Origin: Streptomyces coeruleorubidus
Lineage (GTDB): Bacteria; Actinomycetota; Actinomycetes; Streptomycetales; Streptomycetaceae
Length of the DNA stretch: 64,000 nucleotides
Direction of reading: 5' to 3'
Assembly (NCBI RefSeq): GCF_008705135.1
Contig: NZ_CP023694.1
Coordinates: 2,418,001-2,482,000, forward strand
A model generated the notes under the pieces. The model worked only from the letters and a program-made list of their open reading frames with translations. It made no database searches and had not been told where the DNA came from. Shown here piece by piece: positions 17,670 through 25,936 of this stretch (within the stretch, counting starts at the first letter, position 1; the number at the start of each line of letters is the position of its first letter). The position numbers were made by a program, and so were the translations under genes.

Positions 17670-18482
17670 CTACGGCTTGCGCGCGACCGCCCCGTACCCC
17701 GGAATCACCCCGTCGTCCTGCCCGGGTACGGGCTCGCCCAGTTCGGGGTGCCAGCGGTGGGGCACCTCGACGCCGGGCTCGACGAGGTCGAGGCCGTCGA
17801 AGAAGCGGGTGAACTCCGCGCGGGAGCGCAGGGCCAGGGTGACACCGGCGGCGCGGAGCTTCTCGGTGGCCGCCCTGGACTCCTCCGGTGTGAAGTCGGC
17901 CGTGGCGTGGGTGATGACCAGGTAGCTGCCGGAGGGCAGTTCGGCGAGCAGCCGGCGGACCAGGTCGTGGGCGCCGTCCTCGTCGGAGACGAAGTGCAGC
18001 AGCGCGATGAGTGACAGCGCGACGGGCCGGGTGAAGTCCAGGACCTTCCTCGCGCCCTCCAGGATGGCGTCCGGGTCGCGCACATCGGCCTGGAGGTACT
18101 CGGTCGCCCCCTGGTCCGTGCCGCGCAGCAGGGCCGCCGCGTGGGCCAGCACGATCGGGTCGTTGTCGCAGTAGACGACCCGGGCGTCGGGGGCGGTCTC
18201 CTGGGCGACCTGGTGGAGGTTGGGCTCGGTCGGGATGCCGGTGCCGATGTCCAGGAACTGCCGTACGCCGTTGCCCGCCAGCCAGCGTGTGGCGCGGTGC
18301 ATGAACGCGCGGTTGACCCGCGCCATGACCGGCACCCTCGGGTCGAGGGTGAGCATCTGCCGGCCCATCTCCTCGTCGACCGGGTAGTTGTCCTTGCCGC
18401 CGAGGTACCAGTCGTACATCCGCGCCGGATGCGGTCTGCTCGTGTCGATCGCGACGGCCGAGGTGGGGTCCTGCCCGGTCAT
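17670..18482 (-). CDS. SAM-dependent methyltransferase, DUF574 family
   Basis: 270 aa from ATG 18482; two upstream in-frame ATGs lie within its ribosome-site region (GGAG). The signature IDTSRPHPARMYDWYLGGKDNY opens the family, followed by SAM motif FLDIGTGIPTEPNLHQVAQ, VVYCDNDPIVLAHA and the C-terminal RWHPE segment. This group (also called Methyltransf_19) is very abundant in Streptomyces, often beside XRE/DUF397 genes as here. The substrate is unknown. Confidence 0.92.
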   Translation of the reverse strand: MTGQDPTSAVAIDTSRPHPARMYDWYLGGKDNYPVDEEMGRQMLTLDPRVPVMARVNRAFMHRATRWLAGNGVRQFLDIGTGIPTEPNLHQVAQETAPDARVVYCDNDPIVLAHAAALLRGTDQGATEYLQADVRDPDAILEGARKVLDFTRPVALSLIALLHFVSDEDGAHDLVRRLLAELPSGSYLVITHATADFTPEESRAATEKLRAAGVTLALRSRAEFTRFFDGLDLVEPGVEVPHRWHPELGEPVPGQDDGVIPGYGAVARKP

Positions 18483-18580
18483 GAGGCACTCCATAAGACA
18501 CAAGGGGTGATCAATTCAGCACCAGCGTAAGGAAGTTGAGCCACAGACAGCGGCAGAAAGCAGCAGAACGGGCGATCACA

Positions 18581-18835
18581 TCAGGACAGGAGGAAGTCCG
18601 CCTCTCCCGCCTTCGCCCCTTCGATGAAGGCCGTCATCTCGTCCGTGGTGTAGATCAGCGCCGGACCGTCCGGGTCGGTGGACTGCCGCACGGCGATCCG
18701 GCCGTCGGCGAGCTTCATCGCCTCCAGGCAGTTCCCGCCGTTCCCCCCGCTCCACGGCTTGTGCCAGCCTTCGCTGCCCAAGTCGCGCGCGGGCATGCCG
18801 TTGTAGACGTGTTTGCGCGGCTTGATGCGATCCAT
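18581..18835 (-). CDS. DUF397 domain-containing protein
   Basis: 84 aa, a single DUF397 domain with the typical W-x-KPWSGGNGGNCLE, DGRIAVRQSTDPDGPALIYT and AFIEGAKAGEAD blocks. The ATG (18835) follows the TAA stop of the upstream XRE gene without a gap, so the two are translationally coupled. DUF397 proteins partner with XRE/DUF5753 regulators in streptomycetes (the WhiJ/AbaA-like arrangement); some act as small antagonists or co-regulators of the DNA-binding protein. Confidence 0.93.
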   Translation of the reverse strand: MDRIKPRKHVYNGMPARDLGSEGWHKPWSGGNGGNCLEAMKLADGRIAVRQSTDPDGPALIYTTDEMTAFIEGAKAGEADFLLS

Positions 18836-19696
18836 TTACAGCTCCTTGCGGAGATCCCTGAGGATCTCCTTCGTGCGATGTGCCGTAGCGGCCTGCGCCG
18901 CCATGCGGTCCATGACCTCGAGGTGGGTCGCCACCTCGGCGCGCGCGTCGAGGTAGATCGCGCCGGTCAGGTACTCGCTGTAGACCATGTCCGGCAGTTC
19001 GGGCATGGCAAATCGGAACAGCACGAACGGCCCGTACGTGCCCGGGTGCGGCCCACTGGCGAACGGGGCGACCTGCAACGTCACGTTGGGCAGCTTCGTG
19101 GCCTCGAGCAGCCTGTCGATCTGGGCACGCATCACCTCCGGGCCGCCGACGGGGCGCCGCAGCACGGTCTCGTCCATCACGACCCACAGCCGGGGCGCGT
19201 CCTCACGGGTGAGCAGTTCCTGGCGCTGCATCCGCAGGGCGACATGGCCCTCGATGTCGTCGGGCCGCGTCTGGCCGATGGCGCCCGACCGGAGCACTCC
19301 GCGCGCGTAGTCCTCGGTCTGCAACAGCCCGGGGACGAAATGCGGTTCGTAGCTGCGGATGACCGCGGCCGCGCCCTCCAGGCTCACGTACATCGAGAAC
19401 CAGCCGGGCAGGATGTCGTGGAAACGCTGCCACCAGCCGGGTTTGTTCGCTTCCTCGGCCAGCAGGACGAAGGCGTCGGCCTCCTCGTCGGAGATTCCGT
19501 AGGCCTTCAGGAGCAGTTGCATGTACGGGATTTTGAGCGCGACCTCGGCCATCTCCATGCGGCGGACCGTGGCGGGGGCGACGCGGAGGATGCGGGCGGC
19601 CTCCTCGCGCTTCAGCCCGGCGCGTTCCCGCAGGTCCAGCAGGCGCCGGCCGAGAACGACCTGGCCCACCGTCGGCGCGGACCGTGGTTCGCTCAC
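18836..19696 (-). CDS. XRE-family regulator with DUF5753-type domain
   Basis: 286 aa from GTG 19696, with GGAGGTGGAGC directly upstream. Residues about 10-65 are an HTH_31/XRE domain (LGRRLLDLRERAGLKREEAARILRVAPATVRRME). The rest is the DUF5753 domain, recognised by YEPHFVPGLLQTEDYAR, DETVLRRPVGG and MRAQIDRLLE. These are developmental or antibiotic-control regulators in streptomycetes, working with a DUF397 partner, here the next gene. The divergent region upstream carries palindromes that may be its own operator. Confidence 0.93.
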   Translation of the reverse strand: MSEPRSAPTVGQVVLGRRLLDLRERAGLKREEAARILRVAPATVRRMEMAEVALKIPYMQLLLKAYGISDEEADAFVLLAEEANKPGWWQRFHDILPGWFSMYVSLEGAAAVIRSYEPHFVPGLLQTEDYARGVLRSGAIGQTRPDDIEGHVALRMQRQELLTREDAPRLWVVMDETVLRRPVGGPEVMRAQIDRLLEATKLPNVTLQVAPFASGPHPGTYGPFVLFRFAMPELPDMVYSEYLTGAIYLDARAEVATHLEVMDRMAAQAATAHRTKEILRDLRKEL

Positions 19697-19942
19697 GCTC
19701 CACCTCCACGAAGAGTTCTGACGAGCCGGCCACAAAAGAACGCTGACAGCCCGGCGGCGCCATGCGAAGACCGTTCCGAAGAGCTGGGTATCCGAACTCA
19801 CGTTCCGAACAGACCTTCGACGATCTCAACTGGCGCCGCGCGACGTGCTGTTGCGAGCAGTGTGCCACGGCCTTCCAGACCGTCACACGGCACTCTGCAA
19901 TTTTCAGAGTGACACTTGCCAAGTGTTCACGGCGGGGCGATA
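19697..19942. promoter_or_regulatory. Divergent control region with palindromes, XRE gene / ATP-binding protein
   Basis: 246 bp. Near the ATP-binding gene are two adjacent inverted repeats: CACTCTG (19891-19897) / CAGAGTG (19905-19911) with a 7-nt centre, and ACACTTG C CAAGTGT at 19912-19926. GTTCCGAA occurs twice in direct orientation, at 19773-19780 and 19802-19809, closer to the XRE start. These are candidate binding sites for the XRE regulator; this is inference. Confidence 0.6.
19912..19926. promoter_or_regulatory. Perfect 15-bp palindrome (candidate operator)
   Basis: ACACTTG-C-CAAGTGT. With a one-base bulge the symmetry extends to GTGA on the left and TCAC on the right. It sits just before the GTG start of the ATP-binding protein, so a bound protein would block its transcription. 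Confidence 0.6.
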
Positions 19943-20605
19943 GTGGCAAGCGTGATTCCGTCCGCGCCCTTAGGAACAGACGCCGCCGCAGGCCCTTACG
20001 GCCTGGGTGCCACCTCGGAAGCAAGCCCCGTCGGGGCCGCTGCCGAGCGCCGGTTCCGTTTCGAGCTGGCCGCACATCCGGGTTCTCCCGCACAGGCCAG
20101 ACGCCTGACGCGGGCCCGGCTGACCGGCTGGTCGGTGTGCGAGGACACCTGCGACAGCGCGGCCCTGGTGGTTTCCGAGCTGGTCACCAATGCCATCGTG
20201 CACACGGCGAGCACGCACATAGTGTGCGAGCTGCACGACGGCGACGACCTGGTGCGGATAGCCGTGCGTGACGAGGGCTGCGCCCCGGGCCAGCCCCACG
20301 CGGCCAGCCGCACCCGGCCCGAGGAGGAGCACGGGAGGGGACTGCTTCTCGTCGACGCCCTCTGCGACGCCTGGGGCGCCCATGAGCACGGCCCCGGGCT
20401 GCTGGTCTGGGCCGAGCTGCCGCGCACGGCGGATACCCCGGGCGAGGCGGCGGAGCCCCGGAACGACCTGGGTTGGGGCGCCCGTCCGAAGCCGGGGCCG
20501 TCCGACGACCCGGGCGACGGGGACGGAGCGGACCGGGCCCGCCACACGAAGGGCGCCCGGGAGGTTCCCCCGCAGGAGCGACGCCGACAGCGAGGGCCTG
20601 CATGA
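19943..20605 (+). CDS. ATP-binding protein, HATPase_c_2 (anti-sigma factor kinase-like)
   Basis: 220 aa from GTG 19943; a GTG at 19952 is also possible. The GHKL fold is seen as ALVVSELVTNAIVHT (N-box), VRDEGCAP (G1 box) and EEHGRGLLLVDALCDAWG (G2 box). This SpoIIAB/RsbW-like group is abundant in Streptomyces and either phosphorylates anti-anti-sigma factors or has unknown targets. A Pro/Asp/Gly-rich tail of about 60 residues follows the domain. Its stop overlaps the next start by 4 bp, and it is divergent from the XRE/DUF397 pair. Confidence 0.88.
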   Translation: MASVIPSAPLGTDAAAGPYGLGATSEASPVGAAAERRFRFELAAHPGSPAQARRLTRARLTGWSVCEDTCDSAALVVSELVTNAIVHTASTHIVCELHDGDDLVRIAVRDEGCAPGQPHAASRTRPEEEHGRGLLLVDALCDAWGAHEHGPGLLVWAELPRTADTPGEAAEPRNDLGWGARPKPGPSDDPGDGDGADRARHTKGAREVPPQERRRQRGPA

Positions 20606-21036
20606 GTCCCGGGCGCGGTGGCCGCGTCCTGAACCTGGACACCCTGACCCGCCTCCGGCGCGGGCTGCGGACGACCGGGCCGGCACTGCGGCTGCCCGTC
20701 CCCGACGGCATGACCGCCCCGCTCGGCTGCGACGCGATCGCCGTACCCGCCCGTTTCGGCTCCCTGGTCTTGCCCCGGCTGCCCCGCGTGGGCTGCGTCT
20801 ACGCCGACGAGACGCACTGGTGGTGGCTGGTGCCGTCCGACTCCGACCACGCCCTGGAGTGGCCCGCCCCGGCGCACTACGCCACCGGCGCGGTCGTCCC
20901 GGACACCCCCGAGCTCCCCGAACTGATCCACCGCCCGGACGGCAGGCTGCCGTACACCCCGCCGATACCGCTGTATCTCGCCCTGTGCCGCGTGACGGGG
21001 ACCGCTCCGGCCTGGTCGCGCCCGGTCAGCGCGTAG
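20602..21036 (+). CDS. Conserved hypothetical protein
   Basis: 144 aa, coupled to the ATP-binding gene by an ATGA overlap. No known domain was recognised. The middle has a Trp-rich stretch (ETHWWWLVP) and Pro-rich flanks; there is no signal peptide or membrane helix. Proteins like this usually follow the ATP-binding protein in streptomycetes, so a partner or substrate role is plausible but unproven. Confidence 0.7.
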   Translation: MSPGRGGRVLNLDTLTRLRRGLRTTGPALRLPVPDGMTAPLGCDAIAVPARFGSLVLPRLPRVGCVYADETHWWWLVPSDSDHALEWPAPAHYATGAVVPDTPELPELIHRPDGRLPYTPPIPLYLALCRVTGTAPAWSRPVSA

Positions 21037-21094
21037 GGTCCGGCGAGCTCGCCGGACACGGCTCGGCCGGGGTATACGCGCCCCCGCAGGGCAT

Positions 21095-21202
21095 TGCTCG
21101 GCCTGGACGTACGCACCACCCGCCGGACACTGCCCGGCCAGGACATGCGCACCACCCGCCGGACACTGCTCGGCCAGGACATACGCACCACCCTTGTGAC
21201 TC
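21095..21202 (+). repeat. Intergenic 36-bp tandem repeat, 3 units
   Basis: Units at 21095-21130, 21131-21166 and 21167-21202 share TGCTCGGCC, GGACAT and CGCACCACCC; the third diverges at its end. A decayed further unit lies at about 21051-21094. The array sits between the hypothetical gene and the ABC exporter; the rest of this 311-bp gap is GC-rich with no recognised promoter. Confidence 0.8.
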
Positions 21203-21347
21203 CGCGCCGTCCCACGCCTCCGCCGGTCGGGTCGTGCGCCCGCGCGCCTCCGGCGCCCCGGGCTGCGCCCTGCCCGGGCGGCCTCCGCCCCGCAATAGTG
21301 ACCGTTCTCGTCCAGGAGCGGGGCACGAACAGGGAGGTCGGTCGACG

Positions 21348-23321
21348 GTGGCGAAGAAGCGGACCGCGCCGGAGGTGTCCGAGTCGGAGCGGCTGCTCTT
21401 CGGCGGACCGCTGCGCTACGACATGGGCTGGAACCAGCACGCCGACGCGTTCCTGGAGCTGAACTTCCGCGCCATGATCAGCCGGCTGCCGTCCCTGCTG
21501 GCGTCCAGCCTCCGGCTCGCCCGGCAGGCCGACCGGGGCGCCGCGCGGGTCGTGCTGGCCGCCGAGGCGGGCCGGGGCGTGGCGCAGGCGGTGGCGCTGC
21601 TCGCGGTCAACAGCGTGCTGGCACGGCTGATGGGCGGCGGCCCGATCGAGGACCGGCTGCGCGGCGCCGTCCCCGCGCTGGTCACCGTGGCCGCCGTGAT
21701 GCTGCTCGCGGCGCTGCTGCGAGCCGTGAGCACCTACGCCACCGGACGGCTGGAGCCCAAGGTCGAGCGGGTGGCGACCGAGCAGTACCTGGAGCGGGCC
21801 GCGGCCGTCGAACTGGCCGCGATCGAGGACCACGCCTTCCACAAGCTGCTGGACACCGCGCAGTACGGGGCCGCCTCCGCCCGCCGGATGATCATGTACG
21901 GGACGCGTGTGATCAACGCGATGATCTCGCTCGTCGCGGCGGCCGGTGTCCTGACCGTGCTGCACCCGGCGCTCCTGCCGCTGCTGGTGACGATGACGCT
22001 GCCGAGCGCCTGGAGCGCGCTGACCGTGGCCCGGCGGCGCTACGAGTCCTTCCACGCCTGGGTGCAGCACGCCCGTGCGGGCCGGCTGATCGGCAATCTG
22101 CTGATCGAGCCGGAGGCGGCCCCCGAGATCCGGGTGCACGGGGTGGGCGCGTTCCTGCTGCGGCACTTTCGCGCGATGTCGGAGACGGCGGAGGCCGAGC
22201 AGGCCCGCCTGGCCCGGCTCGCCGCCCGTACCGGCCTGATCGCGGCGGCGTGGACAGGTCTGGCGACGGTGGCGACGTACGCGACGCTCGGCGGGCTGCT
22301 GCTGGCGGGCGCGATGGCCCTGTCGGTGGCGAGTACGGCCGTGATCGCGATCCGGACCGGCTCGCAGAGCCTCGACACGCTCGTCGTGGAGGTCAACGCG
22401 CTGCACGAGGAGGCCCTCTTCGTCGGCGATCTGCAACGGCTGTACACGGAGGCGGCACAGCGGGCCATCCCGGCGGGCGGCCGTCCGCTGCCGGAGGACC
22501 CGCGCGAGATCCGCTTCGAGAACGTCACGTTCCGTTACCCGGGCGACTCCGCACGCCCCGCTCTCGACGACGTGTCGCTCAGCCTTCCGCTGGGCCGGAT
22601 CGTGGCACTGGTCGGCGAGAACGGCTCCGGCAAGACGACCCTGGTGAAGCTGCTCGCCGGGCTCTACACGCCGGAGAAGGGGCGGATCCTGTGGGACGGC
22701 GTGGACGCGGCGACCGCCGACCGGCACCGGCTGGCCGAGCGGATCGCGATGGTGGCGCAGGACTTCAAGCGGTGGCCGTTCACGGCCCGGGTGAACGTCG
22801 CCCTGGGGCGTACGTCGGCGCCGGTGTGCGAACAACGGCTGGCCGAGTCGATCGCCGAGGCCGGGGCCGAGACGGTGATCGCGGACCTGCCGCGCGGGCT
22901 GGACACGCTGCTCGCCCGCAACTTCAGCGGCGGGCACGAACTGTCGGGCGGCCAGTGGCAGCGGCTGGGCATCGCCCGGGCGGCCTACCGCAGGGGCCGC
23001 ATCCTGATCGTGGACGAGCCGACGGCGGCCCTGGACGCCCGGGCCGAGCTGGAGGTCTTCGAGCGGATCCGCGCCCTGGCCGACAGCGGCCAGACGGTCG
23101 TACTGATCACGCACCGGCTGGCGTCCGTACGCCACGCGGATCTGGTGCACGTCCTGGACCAGGGCCGGCTTGTGGAGTCAGGGGCTCCGGAGGAGCTGCT
23201 GGCGACCGGCGGTCTCTACGCCGAGCTGTACGCCCTCCAGGCGGAGCAGTTCGCCAAGTCACCCACCACGGTCCAGCCGGTTCAGCCGGTTCCGAAGGTG
23301 CCGTCGCCGAAGGCGGGCTGA
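21348..23321 (+). CDS. ABC transporter, fused permease and ATPase
   Basis: 657 aa from GTG 21348, with GGAGGT about 10 nt upstream. The first ~370 residues carry about six membrane helices in the type I exporter pattern; the rest is the nucleotide-binding domain. Walker A GENGSGKTT, signature LSGGQ, Walker B ILIVDEPTAALD and switch His in LITHRLAS are all intact. It acts as a homo- or heterodimeric exporter. The substrate is unknown; no biosynthetic or peptide gene is adjacent. Confidence 0.93.
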   Translation: MAKKRTAPEVSESERLLFGGPLRYDMGWNQHADAFLELNFRAMISRLPSLLASSLRLARQADRGAARVVLAAEAGRGVAQAVALLAVNSVLARLMGGGPIEDRLRGAVPALVTVAAVMLLAALLRAVSTYATGRLEPKVERVATEQYLERAAAVELAAIEDHAFHKLLDTAQYGAASARRMIMYGTRVINAMISLVAAAGVLTVLHPALLPLLVTMTLPSAWSALTVARRRYESFHAWVQHARAGRLIGNLLIEPEAAPEIRVHGVGAFLLRHFRAMSETAEAEQARLARLAARTGLIAAAWTGLATVATYATLGGLLLAGAMALSVASTAVIAIRTGSQSLDTLVVEVNALHEEALFVGDLQRLYTEAAQRAIPAGGRPLPEDPREIRFENVTFRYPGDSARPALDDVSLSLPLGRIVALVGENGSGKTTLVKLLAGLYTPEKGRILWDGVDAATADRHRLAERIAMVAQDFKRWPFTARVNVALGRTSAPVCEQRLAESIAEAGAETVIADLPRGLDTLLARNFSGGHELSGGQWQRLGIARAAYRRGRILIVDEPTAALDARAELEVFERIRALADSGQTVVLITHRLASVRHADLVHVLDQGRLVESGAPEELLATGGLYAELYALQAEQFAKSPTTVQPVQPVPKVPSPKAG

Positions 23322-23344
23322 GCCAGCCCCCCTCGGTGCACGCG

Positions 23345-23527
23345 TCAGGCCACGGCGTCGGCACCGTCCGCGCTGCGCACGATCACCAGGAACATGTCCG
23401 TGGCGAGGTCCATGACGACCTCGGCAGGCAGGCCCTCCAGACGCCGCGCCTGCGCGAACTCCTCCGCCGGCCAGGAGCCACGCGGCCCACCGGCGGGAAA
23501 GCTCTCGAGCACCGTTCGCCCGTTCAC
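23345..23527 (-). CDS. Small conserved hypothetical protein
   Basis: 60 aa from GTG 23527, preceded by GGAGGTGCAGG. The N-terminus (NGRTVLESFPAGGPRGSWPAEEF) is hydrophilic and the second half (LEGLPAEVVMDLATDMFLVIV) amphipathic. No domain was recognised. The good ribosome site and codon bias support a real gene. It converges with the ABC transporter. Confidence 0.65.
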   Translation of the reverse strand: MNGRTVLESFPAGGPRGSWPAEEFAQARRLEGLPAEVVMDLATDMFLVIVRSADGADAVA

Positions 23528-23682
23528 CCTGCACCTCCATGTCGCGCTGTACTCGTAGAGTTAAACGCCAACCATGGGGTGAACGGCTCGCTAAGTGACG
23601 GTTCTGAGACGTAGTTGACACTCGTTCACCACCGAGTGTGACAAACCTCTCAGCCCTTTGGTCTACCTGTTCACTTTCCGTA

Positions 23683-24363
23683 TCAGTCGTCGTACTCGTC
23701 GTGATACCGGATGTGCTCACTCCCCGCAGGTGCCCCAAGGGCCGACGCGCGCCCCTTGGGCTCCTCCCACTCCTCCTGGCGGCCCAGCGCGGTGAGGTCC
23801 AGCAGACTGGTGGTCGAGCCCAGGCCGTCGAGGCCGCGCTCGTACGTCGAGTAGGTGTGGAAGACCCGGTCACGGTCCCGCAGGAAGCAGCTGAGGCCGG
23901 GGCGCTCGACGAGCTCACCCTCGTGTTCGAGGGTCACCTCGAAGTCGTGGTTGAAGTCGCCGCCGTACGACGAGTACCAGGGCACCGTCCAGCCCATCCG
24001 CGCCTTGAACGGCAGGATCTTCGGATACGGCGCCCGGGACACGGCCGCGAACGACGTACCGCGGGCCTTGAGATGGGCGAGATGCCCTATTTGATCCAGG
24101 AACCCGGAGCAGCTGCGACAGCCGGCGTCCCACTCGGGCGCGAACATGAAGTGGTAGACGACGAGCTGGTGCCGGCCCTCGAACAGGTCGAGCAGGGTGG
24201 CCTTGCCGTCCCCGCCCTCGAACACGTACTCCTCGCCGACCTCCACCATGGGCAGTCCGCGCCGCTCGGCATTGAGCGCGTCCCGCGCGCGGGTGGCGGC
24301 CTTCTCCTTGACCAGCAGTTCCGCGCGCCACTGCCCGCGCGAGACGATCTCCGGAAGCGACAT
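23683..24363 (-). CDS. DUF899 family thioredoxin-like protein
   Basis: 226 aa. The family pattern is clear: VSRGQWRAELLVKEKAATRARDAL at the N-terminus, LLDLFEGRHQLVVYHFMFAP, a C-x-x-C pair in GCRSCSGFLD, FAAVSRAPYPKI, GWTVPWYSSYGGDFNHDF and YSTYERGLDGL. The fold is thioredoxin-like and the CxxC sits where redox residues lie. The substrate is unknown. About 155 bp separate it from the small gene; that gap holds no further gene. Confidence 0.92.
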   Translation of the reverse strand: MSLPEIVSRGQWRAELLVKEKAATRARDALNAERRGLPMVEVGEEYVFEGGDGKATLLDLFEGRHQLVVYHFMFAPEWDAGCRSCSGFLDQIGHLAHLKARGTSFAAVSRAPYPKILPFKARMGWTVPWYSSYGGDFNHDFEVTLEHEGELVERPGLSCFLRDRDRVFHTYSTYERGLDGLGSTTSLLDLTALGRQEEWEEPKGRASALGAPAGSEHIRYHDEYDD

Positions 24364-24437
24364 GGGCCCTCCTGTGGCAACGGTCCGTCCGTAGGTGGTG
24401 ACCGGCGGGAGGGACGGAACTCATCGCTGCCATGGAG

Positions 24438-25802
24438 TCAGGTGTCGTAGTCCTGGATGCGCCGGCCGTGGCTGCGGTCGACGAGGGCGGGCAGGCGCTC
24501 CTCGAGTTCCCGTACCACCGCCGGCACATCGATCGTCAGCAGCCTCCGGTCGCGCATCAGGATCCGTCCGTCGACGATCGTGGTGCGGACGTCGGCGGAG
24601 CGGGCGCTGTGCACGAGGGTGGCGGCGAGGTCGTGGACGGGCTGGGTGTGCGGTCCGGTGAGGTCGACCAGGACGATGTCCGCCCGCCGCCCCGGCGCGA
24701 TGCTGCCGACGCTGTCCCCCAGTCCCACGGCGCGGGCGCTCTGGAGGGTGGCGTGGTGCAGGGCCTGGCGGGAGGTCAGCCAGCGGGGGTCGCCCTCGGA
24801 GGACTTCTGGACCAGGGAGGTGAGGGCCATCGACTCCCACACGTCGAGGGAGTTGTTGGAGGCGGCACCGTCGGTGGCGAGCCCGACGTCGACGCCGATG
24901 TCGCGCAGGGCGCGGACCGGTGTGGTGTCGGGCCAGGCGAACTTGAGGTAGCCGCGGGGCGCGGTGGCGACGGCCGTACGACCGTCCGACCGCTCCAGCA
25001 AGGAGAGGTCGCTGTCGACGATGCCGGTGCCGTGGGCGAGGAGCAGGTCCGTGTGGAGGATGCCGGTGCGTTCCAGGACCTCGATCGGGGTCGCGCCGTG
25101 GCGGGCCAGGCTGGTCTCGGTCTGGTCGCGGTTCTCGGCGGCGTGGAGGTGCACGGGCAGGCCGTGTGTGCGGGCGAGCTCGGCCGTGGCGGCCAGGTCG
25201 GTGTCGTCGACCGTGTAGGGGGCGTGGGGCGCGAGCGCGGTGGTGATCCGGCCGTCGGCCGCGCCGCGGTGCCGGAGCGCGAACTCCAGTGATCGCTCCC
25301 GGCCTTCGGGGCCCTGCGAGGAGAAGAACGCCTCGCCGAGCAGCGCCCGCATGCCGGATTCCGCGACCACTCGCGCCACCGCGTCCATGGCGAAGTAGTG
25401 GTCTGCGAAGCAGGTGACGCCGGCGCGGATCATCTCGGCGCAGGCGAGCCGCGCCCCCAACTCGACGTCCTCCTCCGTGAGGTTGGACTCCACAGGCCAC
25501 ACGACGTCGTTGAACCACTCCTGCGTGGGCAGGTCCTCGGCGAGGCCGCGCAGCGCGACCATCGGCGCGTGCGTGTGACAGTTGATCAGACCGGGCAGGG
25601 CGACCTGGCCCCGGGCGTCGAGGCGCTCGGCGGCGGGCAGGTCCGCGACCCCGGCGGCGGTCGTCACCGCCTCGACGACGCCGTTGCGTACGACGATCGC
25701 GGCGTCCTCCTCGAACCCGATGCGCTCTTGATCGTCGTGCACGAGGACGGTACATGCGCTGATGATGAGGTCGGCGGGACTGTCCGCGGCAGAAGGCGTC
25801 AC
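24438..25802 (-). CDS. Amidohydrolase, SAH/MTA or guanine-type deaminase
   Basis: 454 aa from GTG 25802; no strong ribosome site is visible, so the start is uncertain by a few codons. Amidohydrolase-superfamily metal ligands are present: HTH in LPGLINCHTHAPM, His in ALAPHAPYT, His in VHLHAAENRDQTE, and Asp in LATDGAASNNSLD. The overall pattern fits the TRZ/ATZ-type group that deaminates S-adenosylhomocysteine, 5'-methylthioadenosine, guanine or 8-oxoguanine. The exact substrate is not settled by sequence. It is divergent from the EEP gene. Confidence 0.88.
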   Translation of the reverse strand: MTPSAADSPADLIISACTVLVHDDQERIGFEEDAAIVVRNGVVEAVTTAAGVADLPAAERLDARGQVALPGLINCHTHAPMVALRGLAEDLPTQEWFNDVVWPVESNLTEEDVELGARLACAEMIRAGVTCFADHYFAMDAVARVVAESGMRALLGEAFFSSQGPEGRERSLEFALRHRGAADGRITTALAPHAPYTVDDTDLAATAELARTHGLPVHLHAAENRDQTETSLARHGATPIEVLERTGILHTDLLLAHGTGIVDSDLSLLERSDGRTAVATAPRGYLKFAWPDTTPVRALRDIGVDVGLATDGAASNNSLDVWESMALTSLVQKSSEGDPRWLTSRQALHHATLQSARAVGLGDSVGSIAPGRRADIVLVDLTGPHTQPVHDLAATLVHSARSADVRTTIVDGRILMRDRRLLTIDVPAVVRELEERLPALVDRSHGRRIQDYDT

Positions 25803-25936
25803 CGCGCCAACGTACGACGAGGTCGTGGGGCGGCATGAGCCGAACCGCACATCCCGTCGCGGCTCTGTCGCGGGGCGGGCCGGGGGAGCACCCTGGTCCC
25901 AGCATCCCGCCTGTCGGCTTCTGAAAGGAGCCCGGC

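Noticed and set aside
20268..21347. Long N-terminal extension of the ABC exporter frame
   Set aside because: It runs through the hypothetical gene and the 36-bp repeats; the GTG at 21348 has a ribosome site and starts a normal exporter.
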